A program made the translations under genes and the position numbers. From Chloroflexota bacterium (GTDB taxonomy: Bacteria; Chloroflexota; Dehalococcoidia; JACPQD01), in the NCBI GenBank assembly GCA_016190665.1, contig JACPQD010000032.1:1-64000 (forward strand): a DNA stretch of 64,000 nucleotides. The letters are read 5' to 3'. The notes below the pieces were generated by a model. It saw nothing but the letters and a program-made list of their open reading frames with translations, was not told the origin of the DNA and did no database searches. Positions 52,012 through 60,619 of this stretch are shown piece after piece. How positions within the stretch are numbered: the first letter of the stretch is position 1; each line of letters starts with the position of its first letter.

Positions 52012-52944
52012 ATGGGTGGCTACATTCTCCGCCGCCTGCTGTGGACGCCGGTGCTCTTGTTGACCGTGGGGCTGATCACCTTTGCGCTGAATACGTATGG
52101 TCCGGGCGACCCAGTCGAAATGATTATGCAGCAGTACCAGGACCCGCAAGTCGTGGCCCGTATCCGGGCGCAACGGGGACTGGACCAACCCCTTCTGGTG
52201 CAATATGGGATCTACATCAGGAATGTGCTGAAAGGCGATTTCGGGGAGAGCTTCAAGTTCCGTGGTCAGACCGTTGCCAGCCTCATCGGGACGCGGCTGG
52301 GGGTCTCCGTGCAGTTGGGGCTGGCCGCGCTCCTGGTTTCGCTTTTCCTGGGGATACCTCTGGGACTGCTGGCGGCGCGCCGTCAGGGACGGTGGCAGGA
52401 TACCGCCGTAATCAGCGGCGCCCTCCTGCTGAATTCCTTGCCGGTATTCATTACCGCGCCCTTTTTCCTGATGCTGTTCGTGCTCTGGCTGGGCGTCTTG
52501 CCGAGTCACGGGTGGGGAGGCCTGCTCGATACGCGCATCATCATGCCGGCGTTGATCCTCGGCCTGCCGGGCGTCTCTTTCATCGCCCGGATGACCCGGA
52601 ACTCCGTGGTGGAAGTCCTGGCTGAAGACTACGTGCGGACCGCGAGGGCCAAAGGGATTCCCGAGTTCCGGGTCTACTGGCGGCACGTGCTCTGGAACGC
52701 CATGATTCCCGTATTCACGGTGGTGGGGCTGGCGCTGGCGACGCTGGTGAGCGGCGCCATCGTCACCGAAACCTACTTCGGCATCCCGGGAATCGGACGG
52801 CTGGCGCTGGACTCTTTCTTTGCCCGTGACTATCCCGTGATCACCGCCTTCTCCCTGCTGGTTGCCGCTGCCTATGTTATGGCCAATCTTATTGTAGACA
52901 TCGGTTACCATTTCCTTGACCCGCGCATCGCCGGGTACGAGTGA
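52012..52944 (+). CDS. Dipeptide/oligopeptide ABC transporter permease (DppB/OppB type)
   Basis: A 310-residue permease with six helices. The family N terminus GGYILRRLLWTPVLLLTVGLITF, the GDFGESF motif and the EAA loop (EDYVRTARAKGIPEFRVYWRHVLWNAMIP) are present. It starts two bases after the solute-binding stop. A longer ORF start at 51892 lies inside that gene. Confidence 0.95.
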   Translation: MGGYILRRLLWTPVLLLTVGLITFALNTYGPGDPVEMIMQQYQDPQVVARIRAQRGLDQPLLVQYGIYIRNVLKGDFGESFKFRGQTVASLIGTRLGVSVQLGLAALLVSLFLGIPLGLLAARRQGRWQDTAVISGALLLNSLPVFITAPFFLMLFVLWLGVLPSHGWGGLLDTRIIMPALILGLPGVSFIARMTRNSVVEVLAEDYVRTARAKGIPEFRVYWRHVLWNAMIPVFTVVGLALATLVSGAIVTETYFGIPGIGRLALDSFFARDYPVITAFSLLVAAAYVMANLIVDIGYHFLDPRIAGYE

Positions 52945-52951
52945 GGTCCCT

Positions 52952-53908
52952 GTGCTTGCGGCGACAATAGACAAGAAACCGCCCAAAGGGCAGAGTCTCT
53001 GGCAGTACGCCTGGGAGCGTTTCAGGCGAAACAAGAAGGGGATGGTCTGTCTGGGGACCATCGTCCTTCTCTATGGCGCTGGCGTATTCGCGCCTCTGGT
53101 GGCCCCGTATGATTACGACGAGCAGAGCCTGGGGCGGGCTTTGAGACCCCCCAGCCTGGAACATCCCTTCGGCACGGACCGGCTGGGGCGCGATCAGTTG
53201 AGCCGCACTATCTACGGCGTCCGCACCACCGTAATCGTGACGGTGGCCGCGATGACCGCCGGCGGCTTGTTCATCGGCATTATCCTGGGGCTCGTATCCG
53301 GCTATTTTGGCCGCGTGGTTGACAATGTCATTATGCGTTTCGGCGAGATCTTCCTGGCTTTCCCGGATATCCTGCTCGTCATTCTCATCGCGGCTACGCT
53401 GAAGCCGAGGGTAACCGAGTGGGCGCGGGGACTGGAAAGCGCCGCCGGTATCGAGGGCCTGGTCAAATTTGGGACGGTCGATTACCTGGTGGTGTTCGGC
53501 GCTCTGGCGATAGTGAGCTGGGTGGGCATGGCCAGGCTGGTGCGCGGCCAGGTGCTTGCCCTGAAGGAAAACCAGTATGTCATGGCGGCGAAGGCCCTGG
53601 GGGCGTCGCCGGCGAGAATCATCCTCCGCTACATCTTCCCCAATCTGCTGCCGGCGCTCATCGTGCAGATCTCGGTGGGCATGGGGGGCATTGCCGGGTC
53701 CGAGGTGGTATTGAGCTGGCTGGGTCTCGGCGTCCAGCCTCCGGTGCCCAGTCTGGGCGTCATGATCTTCGATAACGGAGACATCAACATCCTGCGGACG
53801 ACCCCTTACCTGCTCATCTTCCCCGTGGTCACCGTGGCCGTAATCATCTTCGCCTTCAACCTGCTGGGCGATGCGCTCAATGACGCCTTGAATCCCAAGA
53901 GCCGGTGA
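52952..53908 (+). CDS. Dipeptide/oligopeptide ABC transporter permease (DppC/OppC type)
   Basis: A 318-residue permease: N-terminal WERFRRNKKGMVCLG helix, the extracytoplasmic HPFGTDRLGRDQLSR motif, and EAA loop NQYVMAAKALGASPARIILRYIFPN. GTG 52952 has GAGG five bases upstream and follows the DppB gene by seven bases. Completes the importer (two ATPases, binding protein, two permeases). Confidence 0.94.
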   Translation: MLAATIDKKPPKGQSLWQYAWERFRRNKKGMVCLGTIVLLYGAGVFAPLVAPYDYDEQSLGRALRPPSLEHPFGTDRLGRDQLSRTIYGVRTTVIVTVAAMTAGGLFIGIILGLVSGYFGRVVDNVIMRFGEIFLAFPDILLVILIAATLKPRVTEWARGLESAAGIEGLVKFGTVDYLVVFGALAIVSWVGMARLVRGQVLALKENQYVMAAKALGASPARIILRYIFPNLLPALIVQISVGMGGIAGSEVVLSWLGLGVQPPVPSLGVMIFDNGDINILRTTPYLLIFPVVTVAVIIFAFNLLGDALNDALNPKSR

Positions 53909-53979
53909 GAATAACTCTCGACGATTGGCGTAGTCCACGAGTTCGCGTTCGACGGTTTGCCGAGGTTGCCGAAGAATGT

Positions 53980-54166
53980 CTAGTACCGTGTATCAGACGT
54001 TGATACGTATTGGGCGATTATCAACATGGATGTACAGGATAGACAAGATAATTCGCGCGATTCTAATCCTGTTCACCCTGGACTCCGATCCAGGGTTCAT
54101 CCTGTTTATCCATGTTCTTATTCTTGGGCTCGGTAAAGCGTAAACATTAGTGTTACGGGGTACTGG
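53980..54166. mobile_element. MITE-like element sharing ends with the 42.4-kb copy
   Basis: The left end is CTAGTACCGTGTATCAGACG and the right end, in complement, CCAGTACCCCGTAACACTAAT. Inside is an ACATGGATGTACAGGAT / ATCCTGTTTATCCATGT inverted repeat like that at 23288-23400, with a central CCTGGACTCCGATCCAGG hairpin. No ORF. It directly abuts the 5'-truncated hicA remnant. Confidence 0.6.
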
Positions 54167-54171
54167 TGGTG

Positions 54172-54270
54172 GTGCCGTTGCACAAAGGTCAGCAACTGAG
54201 GACCGGCACATTGGCGAAGACACTCAAGGATGCTGGCCTGGCGCCCGGTCATCTGCGAAGGTTGCGATGA
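54172..54270 (+). pseudogene. 5'-truncated HicA toxin
   Basis: About 32 codons (VPLHKGQQLRTGTLAKTLKDAGL...) matching the C-terminal half of HicA mRNA interferases, including the conserved basic G-T-L helix. The N-terminal half with the catalytic histidine is missing; the MITE-like element ends 6 bp upstream. The stop overlaps the hicB start. Confidence 0.75.
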
Positions 54271-54457
54271 GAACTTACTCAGTTATCCTGACTCATGAGG
54301 AAGGCGGCTGCGTGGTGAGCCGGTCTTGCCGGGGTGCAATACGGAGTGTGACACGCTGGAGGAAGCGCTGGAGAATGCCAGGGAGGCTACAGACCTGGAG
54401 GCCCTGAAGGAACATGGCGAGATAGTTGCCACGTCGCTGGCGGCACTCGGACGCTGA
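54267..54457 (+). pseudogene. Frameshifted HicB antitoxin
   Basis: ATG 54267 begins MRTYSVILTHEEGGCVVS; near 54325 the frame shifts by one base and the family sequence goes on in another frame as PVLPGCNTECDTLEEALENA to a TGA at 54455. In HicB the join reads VxxPxLPGC, so this is one indel. With the truncated hicA, the pair is a dead toxin-antitoxin module. Confidence 0.78.
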
Positions 54458-54490
54458 CGCGCGGCTGTAGGCCGTCGCGTGCAATGGCTT
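54458..54490. other. Hairpin between hicB and relE; possible attC half-site
   Basis: CGCGCGGC-TGTAG-GCCGTCGCG folds with one extrahelical base. Read on the minus strand after the relE stop it continues as AACAAGCCATTGCACGCGAC, like the left half of many integron attC sites, but the right half does not pair. It may only be a shared terminator for the convergent genes. Confidence 0.4.
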
Positions 54491-54495
54491 GTTCG

Positions 54496-54750
54496 CTAAC
54501 GGTATACGTCTCTACGGTGTCCGACCGATACGACAACAATAAGTCGCTGATCGTCGTGAATTTCATAGATCACGCGATAGACGCCGATTCTAATCCGCCA
54601 CGCCGGGCGCCCAGACAGCTTCTTGCTCCCCGCGGGACGAGGATCAACGGCAAGCTCCCGGACAGAGGCAATGATACGCGAATAGTCTTGGCGGTCAATG
54701 TTGGCCAGTTGCCTCTGAGCAGAACGAAAAATGCGGACCGAGTAGGTCAC
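54496..54750 (-). CDS. RelE/ParE-family toxin
   Basis: An 84-residue toxin: YSVRIFRSAQRQLANI at the start, LRELA-like region (here VRELAVDPRPAGSKKLSGR), WRIRIGVYRVIYEI with the catalytic-type arginines, and VVVSVGHRRDVYR at the end. RelE enzymes cut mRNA in the ribosomal A site; ParE members poison gyrase. Its start overlaps the antitoxin stop by four bases. Confidence 0.92.
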   Translation of the reverse strand: MTYSVRIFRSAQRQLANIDRQDYSRIIASVRELAVDPRPAGSKKLSGRPAWRIRIGVYRVIYEIHDDQRLIVVVSVGHRRDVYR

Positions 54751-54953
54751 ACCCCGTATCCTTCTCCTATCTCCCGCACCGCCTGCTCAAAGGGTACTGA
54801 CTCTTGAGGGCCTGACTTCGCCTTATCATATGCGCGAATATCATCGAGTTCTTCGAGTTCCTCGACAACTTGCTGCCACTCGGCAAGTGACAACACCACA
54901 GCCTTGCGCCGCTGGTTCTCGTCAACTAGGTACTCAGGATGAATCGTAAGCAT
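54747..54953 (-). CDS. Phd/YefM-like antitoxin partner
   Basis: A 68-residue protein: MLTIHPEYLVDENQRRKAVVLSLAEWQQVVEELEEL, a typical DNA-binding/strand-helix region of small antitoxins, followed by an acidic C terminus (DKAKSGPQESVPFEQAVREI) that would wrap the toxin. GGGAGG lies before ATG 54953. Probably represses its own operon. Confidence 0.88.
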   Translation of the reverse strand: MLTIHPEYLVDENQRRKAVVLSLAEWQQVVEELEELDDIRAYDKAKSGPQESVPFEQAVREIGEGYGV

Positions 54954-55124
54954 GATCACACCTCCCATGGCATAGTATGCCGCAAGCGCCCCGCCCATTC
55001 AAGATCTCGGTCTTCCAGCGAACATGTCCTTTCATATCTATTCCATGCGCATACACTATATGAGGGAACGGCGTAACATGTCAATGATTTCCCCGGTTTG
55101 TGATCGACGCCCTGGTCGACGCCC

Positions 55125-55153
55125 TTGACACGCCCCTCCGCTGGTGCTAGACT
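55125..55153 (+). promoter_or_regulatory. Promoter before the small lipoprotein and OLD nuclease
   Basis: TTGACA (55125-55130), 17-bp spacer, TAGACT (55148-55153). Confidence 0.55.
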
Positions 55154-55188
55154 CTGGCCACGCTATAATCTGTACAAAAGATACCGTT

Positions 55189-55311
55189 ATGCGGGGATAT
55201 TCCCTGCGTTACATACTGGCGCTGATCGTCGCTGCATTCATCGTCGGTTGTTCGGGCTCCACATCCCGCGAAAAGGCCATGGACGACTCTCTCCAAAAGT
55301 CACTTGATTAG
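55189..55311 (+). CDS. Very small lipoprotein
   Basis: A 40-residue ORF with a lipoprotein signal (core YILALIVAAF, lipobox IVGC, Cys21) and a 19-residue charged tail. It lies just downstream of a promoter and 18 bp before the OLD-like gene. Short lipoproteins are real in many genomes, but no homologue is recognised and the ribosome site is weak. Confidence 0.45.
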   Translation: MRGYSLRYILALIVAAFIVGCSGSTSREKAMDDSLQKSLD

Positions 55312-55329
55312 ACGACTAGGAGGTCGCAG

Positions 55330-57510
55330 TTGAGGCTGACGCAACTTTCCGTCACGAATTACCGGGCGCTTAGGGACGTGACAATTCCCTTGTCGCGTTT
55401 TGGTTGCCTCATCGGAGAGAACAATTCAGGCAAGTCCTCCTTCTTGCAGGCATTGGCCCTCTTCTTCTCCGGGACCAAATTGGCGGCAAGTCATTTCTTT
55501 GACGAGTCCAAACCGATCCGTATCGCGGTGACCTTCGAAGATATCGGCGATGCGGACTTGGCGCGATTGGCCGACGAACACCACACCCGCATTGCGGGAA
55601 TCGTCAAGAATGGTCGGCTCGTCCTTGTCAGGCACTACGACTCCACTGGAAAGAGCTCACTGCTCTACAACACGCTCATGCCCAGTGAGGCCCGATTTTC
55701 GGCAGAAAACGTTGCCGCCCTTGTGAAGAGCGGTCGTCCAGGACAAGCATTAGTCAACAAGGTGGTGGAGACGTTCCCGGAGCTGGATGGCGTCGTCGAA
55801 ACGACCATGAATCAGGATACGGTTAAGCAGAGGATTCAGGAACTCGCCGACTCGTTGCCCGACGATCAGAAGTCTGCCCACGATCAACCGTTGCCGACGG
55901 GCGTCGACAAGAGCATCGAGCATATGTTGCCCGACCCGATCTACATCCCGGCGGTAAAAGACCTCGCTGACGACATCAAGACAACCGAGAGCACCCCTTT
56001 TGGAAGGATACTGGCTATCTTGCTCCAAGCGGTCGAAGCCAAGTTGCCGGATGCGCAACGACTGTTTGAAGAACTCAATGCCAAGCTAAACCGCGTTCAG
56101 CGACCCGACGGAACGGTCGTGGATGGGCGGCTCGATGAGGTGAAGCTGATCGAGTCCATCGTCGAAAAGTTCGTCCGCGAGAGTTTTGCTGACGTTGCGC
56201 TCCGCATCACGATCCCGCCACCGGAATTGAAGACCGTCTTCTCGTCCGCTCGCATCTATGCCAACGATGGTGTCGACGGCCTCATCGACTCCAAGGGCGA
56301 CGGGTTGCGCCGCGCCATCGTCTTCGCAATCCTGCGGGCTTACGTGGAACTCAAGGCAGTGCTCGCGCCCATTGCAATGCCGGTTGACGAAGCAGACCAG
56401 GTCACCGAACCGGCCCAACCAAAAGTGGAACCCGCCCCGGCTTCCTACTTGCTGTTGTTCGAGGAACCGGAGTTGTTCCTTCACCCCAAGGCGCAGCATA
56501 TCCTCTTTGATGCCCTGCGGGTCTTCGCCAAGGAACACCACGTACTCGTTACGACTCACTCCCCGATGTTCTTCGGCCCGGAGGCGACCGAGACGTTTGT
56601 CAAGCTGCGCAAGGTATCGGATGCGACGATAGCGCCCAGACCGTTCACGCAGGTTCAACCGGTTGACCTCTCTGACATGACCGCCAAGGACCAGTTTCAG
56701 GTCATCTGCTTCGAGAACAACAACGCGGCATTCTTTGCAGATACCGTCGTCTTGGTCGAAGGCGATAGTGACTATCTCCTCATGCCGCACATCGCCAGAA
56801 CTCTTAACCCATCGTGGGACGTGGGGAAAGTGCCGGTTGTGTTCGCTCGGATCACCGGAAAGGGCAACATCCGGCGGTATCGGGAGTTCTTCAAGAGGTT
56901 CGGGGTGCGAGTTCCGGTCATCGTCGACCTCGACCTATTGGTCAATGGTTTCGAACACATTTCGCCCGACGAGAGGATCAAAACGGCCAGGGTCAATCTG
57001 CTGGCAAAGGTCGATCAGTTGATTGTGCCCAATGCAAACGACCCATCTGCGAAGGATGCCAAAGAGGCTCATGATTCTGGAGAGCTGCGCGGCTTGTGGC
57101 GGAAGGTCAAGGAGTCCCAGGCGAAGCTCAAGGCTGGTACATGCACTCAAGCAGAGCATGACGCAGCAGCGGAGGCGTTCTTTGCGTGGCAGCGCAAGGA
57201 TGATCGCCTCGCGGTCCTCAAGAACAGCGAGGATGTGGAGATAATCAAGCTGAAGCACTACCTGCTTGAAATGCTTCGAACAGTTGATGTGTACGTGCTG
57301 GAACGTGGCGCCATAGAGGAGTACTACCCCAACGCCGTCACGGGAGCTGACAAGCCCTCCCGTGCCTTGGACTTTTGCTGCAAGGTGGCTACACGCGACG
57401 CGGTTTTGGCTTGTTGCGGTGAGCAGACGGTGGAGCGTGACGGCACCCAAGTAAGCATCAACGAGTTCGAGGCCATTTATCAAGGGATCTTCGTTGGTAC
57501 AGGGGGTTGA
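55330..57510 (+). CDS. OLD-family ATP-dependent nuclease (AAA ATPase plus TOPRIM)
   Basis: A 726-residue protein. The ABC/SMC-type ATPase half has LTQLSVTNYRALRDVTIPLS, Walker A GENNSGKS (29-36) and LLLFEEPELFLHPKAQ with the H-loop TTHSP; the C-terminal half has a TOPRIM domain (VVLVEGDSDYLLMPHIA). OLD proteins are nucleases; phage P2 Old kills recB cells, and class 2 OLDs work with a UvrD-like partner in Gabija. No such partner is adjacent, so this is a stand-alone OLD. AGGAGG precedes TTG 55330. Codon use is less GC-biased than in core genes, consistent with transfer. An attC-like palindrome follows 20 bp after the stop. Confidence 0.9.
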   Translation: MRLTQLSVTNYRALRDVTIPLSRFGCLIGENNSGKSSFLQALALFFSGTKLAASHFFDESKPIRIAVTFEDIGDADLARLADEHHTRIAGIVKNGRLVLVRHYDSTGKSSLLYNTLMPSEARFSAENVAALVKSGRPGQALVNKVVETFPELDGVVETTMNQDTVKQRIQELADSLPDDQKSAHDQPLPTGVDKSIEHMLPDPIYIPAVKDLADDIKTTESTPFGRILAILLQAVEAKLPDAQRLFEELNAKLNRVQRPDGTVVDGRLDEVKLIESIVEKFVRESFADVALRITIPPPELKTVFSSARIYANDGVDGLIDSKGDGLRRAIVFAILRAYVELKAVLAPIAMPVDEADQVTEPAQPKVEPAPASYLLLFEEPELFLHPKAQHILFDALRVFAKEHHVLVTTHSPMFFGPEATETFVKLRKVSDATIAPRPFTQVQPVDLSDMTAKDQFQVICFENNNAAFFADTVVLVEGDSDYLLMPHIARTLNPSWDVGKVPVVFARITGKGNIRRYREFFKRFGVRVPVIVDLDLLVNGFEHISPDERIKTARVNLLAKVDQLIVPNANDPSAKDAKEAHDSGELRGLWRKVKESQAKLKAGTCTQAEHDAAAEAFFAWQRKDDRLAVLKNSEDVEIIKLKHYLLEMLRTVDVYVLERGAIEEYYPNAVTGADKPSRALDFCCKVATRDAVLACCGEQTVERDGTQVSINEFEAIYQGIFVGTGG

Positions 57511-57529
57511 GGATGGCTTACCAATCGCC

Positions 57530-57589
57530 ACCTAACACCGGCATGCAGCGGCCGGCGCTCCATTGCGCTGCTGATGCTGAGCGTTAGCC
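57530..57589 (+). other. attC-like palindrome 1
   Basis: ACCTAAC at the left end and GTTAGCC at the right end (R'' and R'-like), inner GCATGCAGC and GCTGATGC (L'' and L'-like) that pair with one extrahelical G, and a variable GC loop, in 60 bp. This is the layout of integron cassette recombination sites. No integrase gene is in the window. Confidence 0.55.
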
Positions 57590-57614
57590 CTCGAAAGTGA
57601 CAGACAAGGAACCG

Positions 57615-58268
57615 ATGGAAAAACAAATCATATCGAAACAGCGGGTTGCGGACCACGGCGAGGTATTGACTGGAGAACGCGAGGTCAACGCCATGCTCGA
57701 TCTGGTGAAGCAGGAGACGGAGCGGATCGAATCTCGCTTTCTTGAACCGGCTTGCGGCACCGGGAACTTCCTGGCTCCGATTCTGGAACGGAAGCTCGCC
57801 GTGGTGGAGAAGCGCTACGGCAAGTCCCAACTGGACTTCGAGCGCTACGCCGTCCTGGCCGTCTCCTCAATCTACGGCATCGACATCCTGGAGGACAACG
57901 TCCGGCAGTGCCGCGAACGGCTGTTTGATGTCTTCGAATCGCACTACCGCCGCCTATTCCGGGACAAGGCACAAGACAACTGCCGCGAGGCGGTCCGGTT
58001 CATCCTGGAGCGGAACATCATCTGGGGCGACGCCCTGGACCTGAAGACGAGGGACGAACCGCGCGTGCCCATCGTCTTTTCTGAATGGTCGCCGGTCAAT
58101 GGGAGCATGCTGAAGCGGCGGGACTTCACCTTTCGGCACCTGGTGGAGCACGGGGACATGAAGGAATTGCCCCTCTTTTCGGATCGCGGCGAAAACGTAT
58201 TCATCCCGACGCCGGAGAGGGAGTATTTTCCCGCTCACTTCCTGGAGATCGCCCGTGTTCAACAATAG
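57615..58268 (+). CDS. Adenine methyltransferase-like protein lacking the catalytic NPPY motif
   Basis: A 217-residue protein with VADHGEVLTGEREV and SAM motif I FLEPACGTGNFL (43-53), then IYGIDILEDNV (motif II-like). No NPPY motif IV is seen; the C-terminal part has VFSEWSPVNGSMLKRRDFTFRHL. Short proteins of this kind often precede Eco57I-type methyltransferases and may be a companion subunit. It overlaps the next gene by 14 bp. AAGGA precedes ATG 57615; GTG 57597 is an alternative. Confidence 0.82.
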   Translation: MEKQIISKQRVADHGEVLTGEREVNAMLDLVKQETERIESRFLEPACGTGNFLAPILERKLAVVEKRYGKSQLDFERYAVLAVSSIYGIDILEDNVRQCRERLFDVFESHYRRLFRDKAQDNCREAVRFILERNIIWGDALDLKTRDEPRVPIVFSEWSPVNGSMLKRRDFTFRHLVEHGDMKELPLFSDRGENVFIPTPEREYFPAHFLEIARVQQ

Positions 58269-59769
58269 CGGCTACAACCCCGACGTGCTCTCCTGCATCG
58301 CCAACCTGAGCAGTGACGAGGTCTTCACCCCGCCGCAACTGGTGAACCAGATCCTCGGCCTTCTGCCCGCAGGACTCTGGAGCGACAAGAAAGCGACTTT
58401 CCTGGACCCCGGTTGCAAGTCGGGCGTGTTCCTGCGCGAGATCGCCAAACGGCTGGACAAAGGACTGGAGGGGCAGATCCCCGACCGCCAGCAGCGCGTC
58501 AACCACATCTTCAAGAACCAGCTCTACGGGCTGGCCATCACGGAGCTTACCGCTTTGCTGTCTCGCCGGTCCGTGTACTGCTCCAAGACGGCCAACGGGA
58601 AGTACTCCGTCTGCGAAGCCTTCAACAGCCCGGAAGGCAACATGCGGTTCGGGCGCGTGGAGCACACCTGGGAGAATGGCCGCTGCCGGTACTGCGGAGC
58701 CAGTCAGGATGCCTACGATCGCGGCCCCGAACTGGAAACCCACGCCTATCGGTTTCTTCACGCCGACAAGCCCGAGGAGCTATTCAACATGAGATTCGAT
58801 GTCATCGTCAGCAATCCGCCATACCAAATGGGATCCGACGGAAGCACTCGCGACATCCCGATCTACAACAGGTTTGTGGACCAAGCAATGAAACTGAACC
58901 CGCGCTTTTTATCCATGATTATACCATCACGTTGGATGGCCACCGGCTTGGGGCTATCCGAGTTCCGGCGCTCAATGCTGGCAGACCGACGGATCAGGAA
59001 GTTGGTGGACTACGAGAGAATGGATGCGGTCTTTCCTGGAGTGGATTTCGAGGGAGGCGTCTGCTTCTTCTTGTGGGACCGCGACAACGAGGGCGATTGC
59101 GAAGTTACCACGATCAGCGGGGATGAGGTCGTCCGTCCGGTCGCACGGAACTTGAACGAGTACGACGTATTCGTTCGCGACATCCGTGCGCTGAAGATAC
59201 TCCGGAAGGTCTTGAAGGTGAGCGAACCGTCGATCACCGGAATCTTGTCTGCAGACAAGGAGTTCGGTTGGACATCCAATTTCGACGGCTTCCATAAGAA
59301 ACAAGGGCCGAATGACGTCGCGCTGCACTACAACCGTAAGGGCACGAGACTGATCGGCGGGATCGATCGCAAAGATGTCGGCAAGAGCCCTCACCTCATC
59401 GACACGTGGAAGGTAATGGTACCGGCTGCCTACGGAGAGCGCGGCACTCGTCCGGCAATGGTCCTCGGCCCTAGCTTCATTGCCAAGACGCCCTCAGTCT
59501 GTACACAGACGTACTTGTTCTTCTATGTTTCCTCAGAAAGCAAGGCGAAGAGTCTCAGGAGCTACCTGTACACGCGGTTCTTCCGGTTCCTCGTCTCGCT
59601 CCGAAAGATCACCCAGCACGCGACACGCTCGACGTACACCTGGGTGCCTCAGCAGACTTGGGATCGCACTTGGACCGACGAAGCCCTCTACGAGAAGTAT
59701 AACCTGACCAAGGACGAGATCGCGTTCATCGAATCCATGGTTCGCCCCATGGAGGCCAGGGATGAGTGA
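58255..59769 (+). CDS. Eco57I-type N6-adenine DNA methyltransferase
   Basis: A 504-residue methyltransferase: DEVFTPPQLVNQIL, motif I FLDPGCKSGVFL (49-60), a four-cysteine insertion CRYCG, and motif IV SNPPYQMG (about 185). The C-terminal half (from about 300) resembles target-recognition regions. It should methylate adenine in a specific site, protecting host DNA. GTG 58255 overlaps the previous gene; its own end overlaps the DinD-like gene by 8 bp. Confidence 0.92.
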   Translation: MFNNSGYNPDVLSCIANLSSDEVFTPPQLVNQILGLLPAGLWSDKKATFLDPGCKSGVFLREIAKRLDKGLEGQIPDRQQRVNHIFKNQLYGLAITELTALLSRRSVYCSKTANGKYSVCEAFNSPEGNMRFGRVEHTWENGRCRYCGASQDAYDRGPELETHAYRFLHADKPEELFNMRFDVIVSNPPYQMGSDGSTRDIPIYNRFVDQAMKLNPRFLSMIIPSRWMATGLGLSEFRRSMLADRRIRKLVDYERMDAVFPGVDFEGGVCFFLWDRDNEGDCEVTTISGDEVVRPVARNLNEYDVFVRDIRALKILRKVLKVSEPSITGILSADKEFGWTSNFDGFHKKQGPNDVALHYNRKGTRLIGGIDRKDVGKSPHLIDTWKVMVPAAYGERGTRPAMVLGPSFIAKTPSVCTQTYLFFYVSSESKAKSLRSYLYTRFFRFLVSLRKITQHATRSTYTWVPQQTWDRTWTDEALYEKYNLTKDEIAFIESMVRPMEARDE

Positions 59770-60619
59770 GGAACAAGCCTTGGCGGTTTTTGAGAACTTC
59801 AAGATTCGCCGGGTTCTCGACGAGAAGTCGGAGACCTGGTACTTCTCCGTCGTGGACATCGTGGCGGCGCTGGTGCAACAGCCGGATTACCAGGCGGCAA
59901 GAAAGTATTGGAAAGTCTTAAAGGGGCGCTTGGCTAAGGAGGGAAGCCAACTGGTAACAAATTGTTACCAGTTGAAGATGACGGCGGAAGACGGCAAGCA
60001 GCGCCTGACCGATGCAGCGACCGTCGAAACCCTGTTACGCCTTGTCCAAAGTGTGCCCAGCCCCAAGGCGGAACCGATCAAGCTCTGGCTGGCAAAGGTT
60101 GGCTACGAGCGGATTCAGGACATGAGCGACCCGGCTCGTTCGCTTGACCGCGCCCGCGAGTACTGGCAACAGCATGGCCGAAGCGAGAAATGGATCCAGC
60201 AGCGGATGACGGGGCAGGAAACGCGCAACAAGCTGACCGACTACTGGAAGGATCACGACATCAAGGGCGAAGACGAGTATGCCATCCTTACAAACATCAT
60301 CCACCAGGAATGGAGTGGGGTTTCGGTCAAACAGCACAAGCAAGTCAAGGGGCTCAAACAGCAGAACCTGCGCGACCACATGAGCGAGGCGGAGCTGATT
60401 TTTACCGCGCTGGCGGAACTCTCGACGCGCCAGATCGCCGAGACTGACAATGCCACGGGTATGGCTGAAAACGAGGAAGCCGGCCGGGAAGGCGGCGGCA
60501 TTGCCCGGAAGGCGCGCCGAGAACTGGAACAGAAGACCGGGAAAAGCGTGGTGACAGGGGAAAACTTCCTGCCGTCGGGCAAGGCCGCGAAAGCACTGAA
60601 GGGGCCGGCCAATGAGTAA
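59762..60619 (+). CDS. BRO-N / DinD-like protein
   Basis: A 285-residue protein with an N-terminal BRO domain (FENFKIRRVLDEKSETWYFSVVDIVAALVQ...YWKVLKGRLAKEG) and a DinD-type C terminus (IKLWLAKVGYERIQDMSDPARSLDRAREYW, then TGQETRNKLTDYWKDH). DinD is SOS-induced in E. coli and inhibits RecA; BRO domains bind DNA. It lies between the methyltransferase and helicase genes with overlapping ends, so it is probably a functional part of the restriction operon. Confidence 0.9.
   Translation: MSEEQALAVFENFKIRRVLDEKSETWYFSVVDIVAALVQQPDYQAARKYWKVLKGRLAKEGSQLVTNCYQLKMTAEDGKQRLTDAATVETLLRLVQSVPSPKAEPIKLWLAKVGYERIQDMSDPARSLDRAREYWQQHGRSEKWIQQRMTGQETRNKLTDYWKDHDIKGEDEYAILTNIIHQEWSGVSVKQHKQVKGLKQQNLRDHMSEAELIFTALAELSTRQIAETDNATGMAENEEAGREGGGIARKARRELEQKTGKSVVTGENFLPSGKAAKALKGPANE

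Noticed and set aside
55160..55175. TATAAT at 55164-55169 as the main -10 box before the OLD gene
   Set aside because: No acceptable -35 lies 16-18 bp upstream, whereas TTGACA-17-TAGACT just before it is well formed.
55330..57510. Gabija system
   Set aside because: Gabija needs an OLD-like GajA next to a UvrD-like GajB; no UvrD-like helicase is adjacent, and the helicase at 60.6 kb is of the restriction (ResIII) type.
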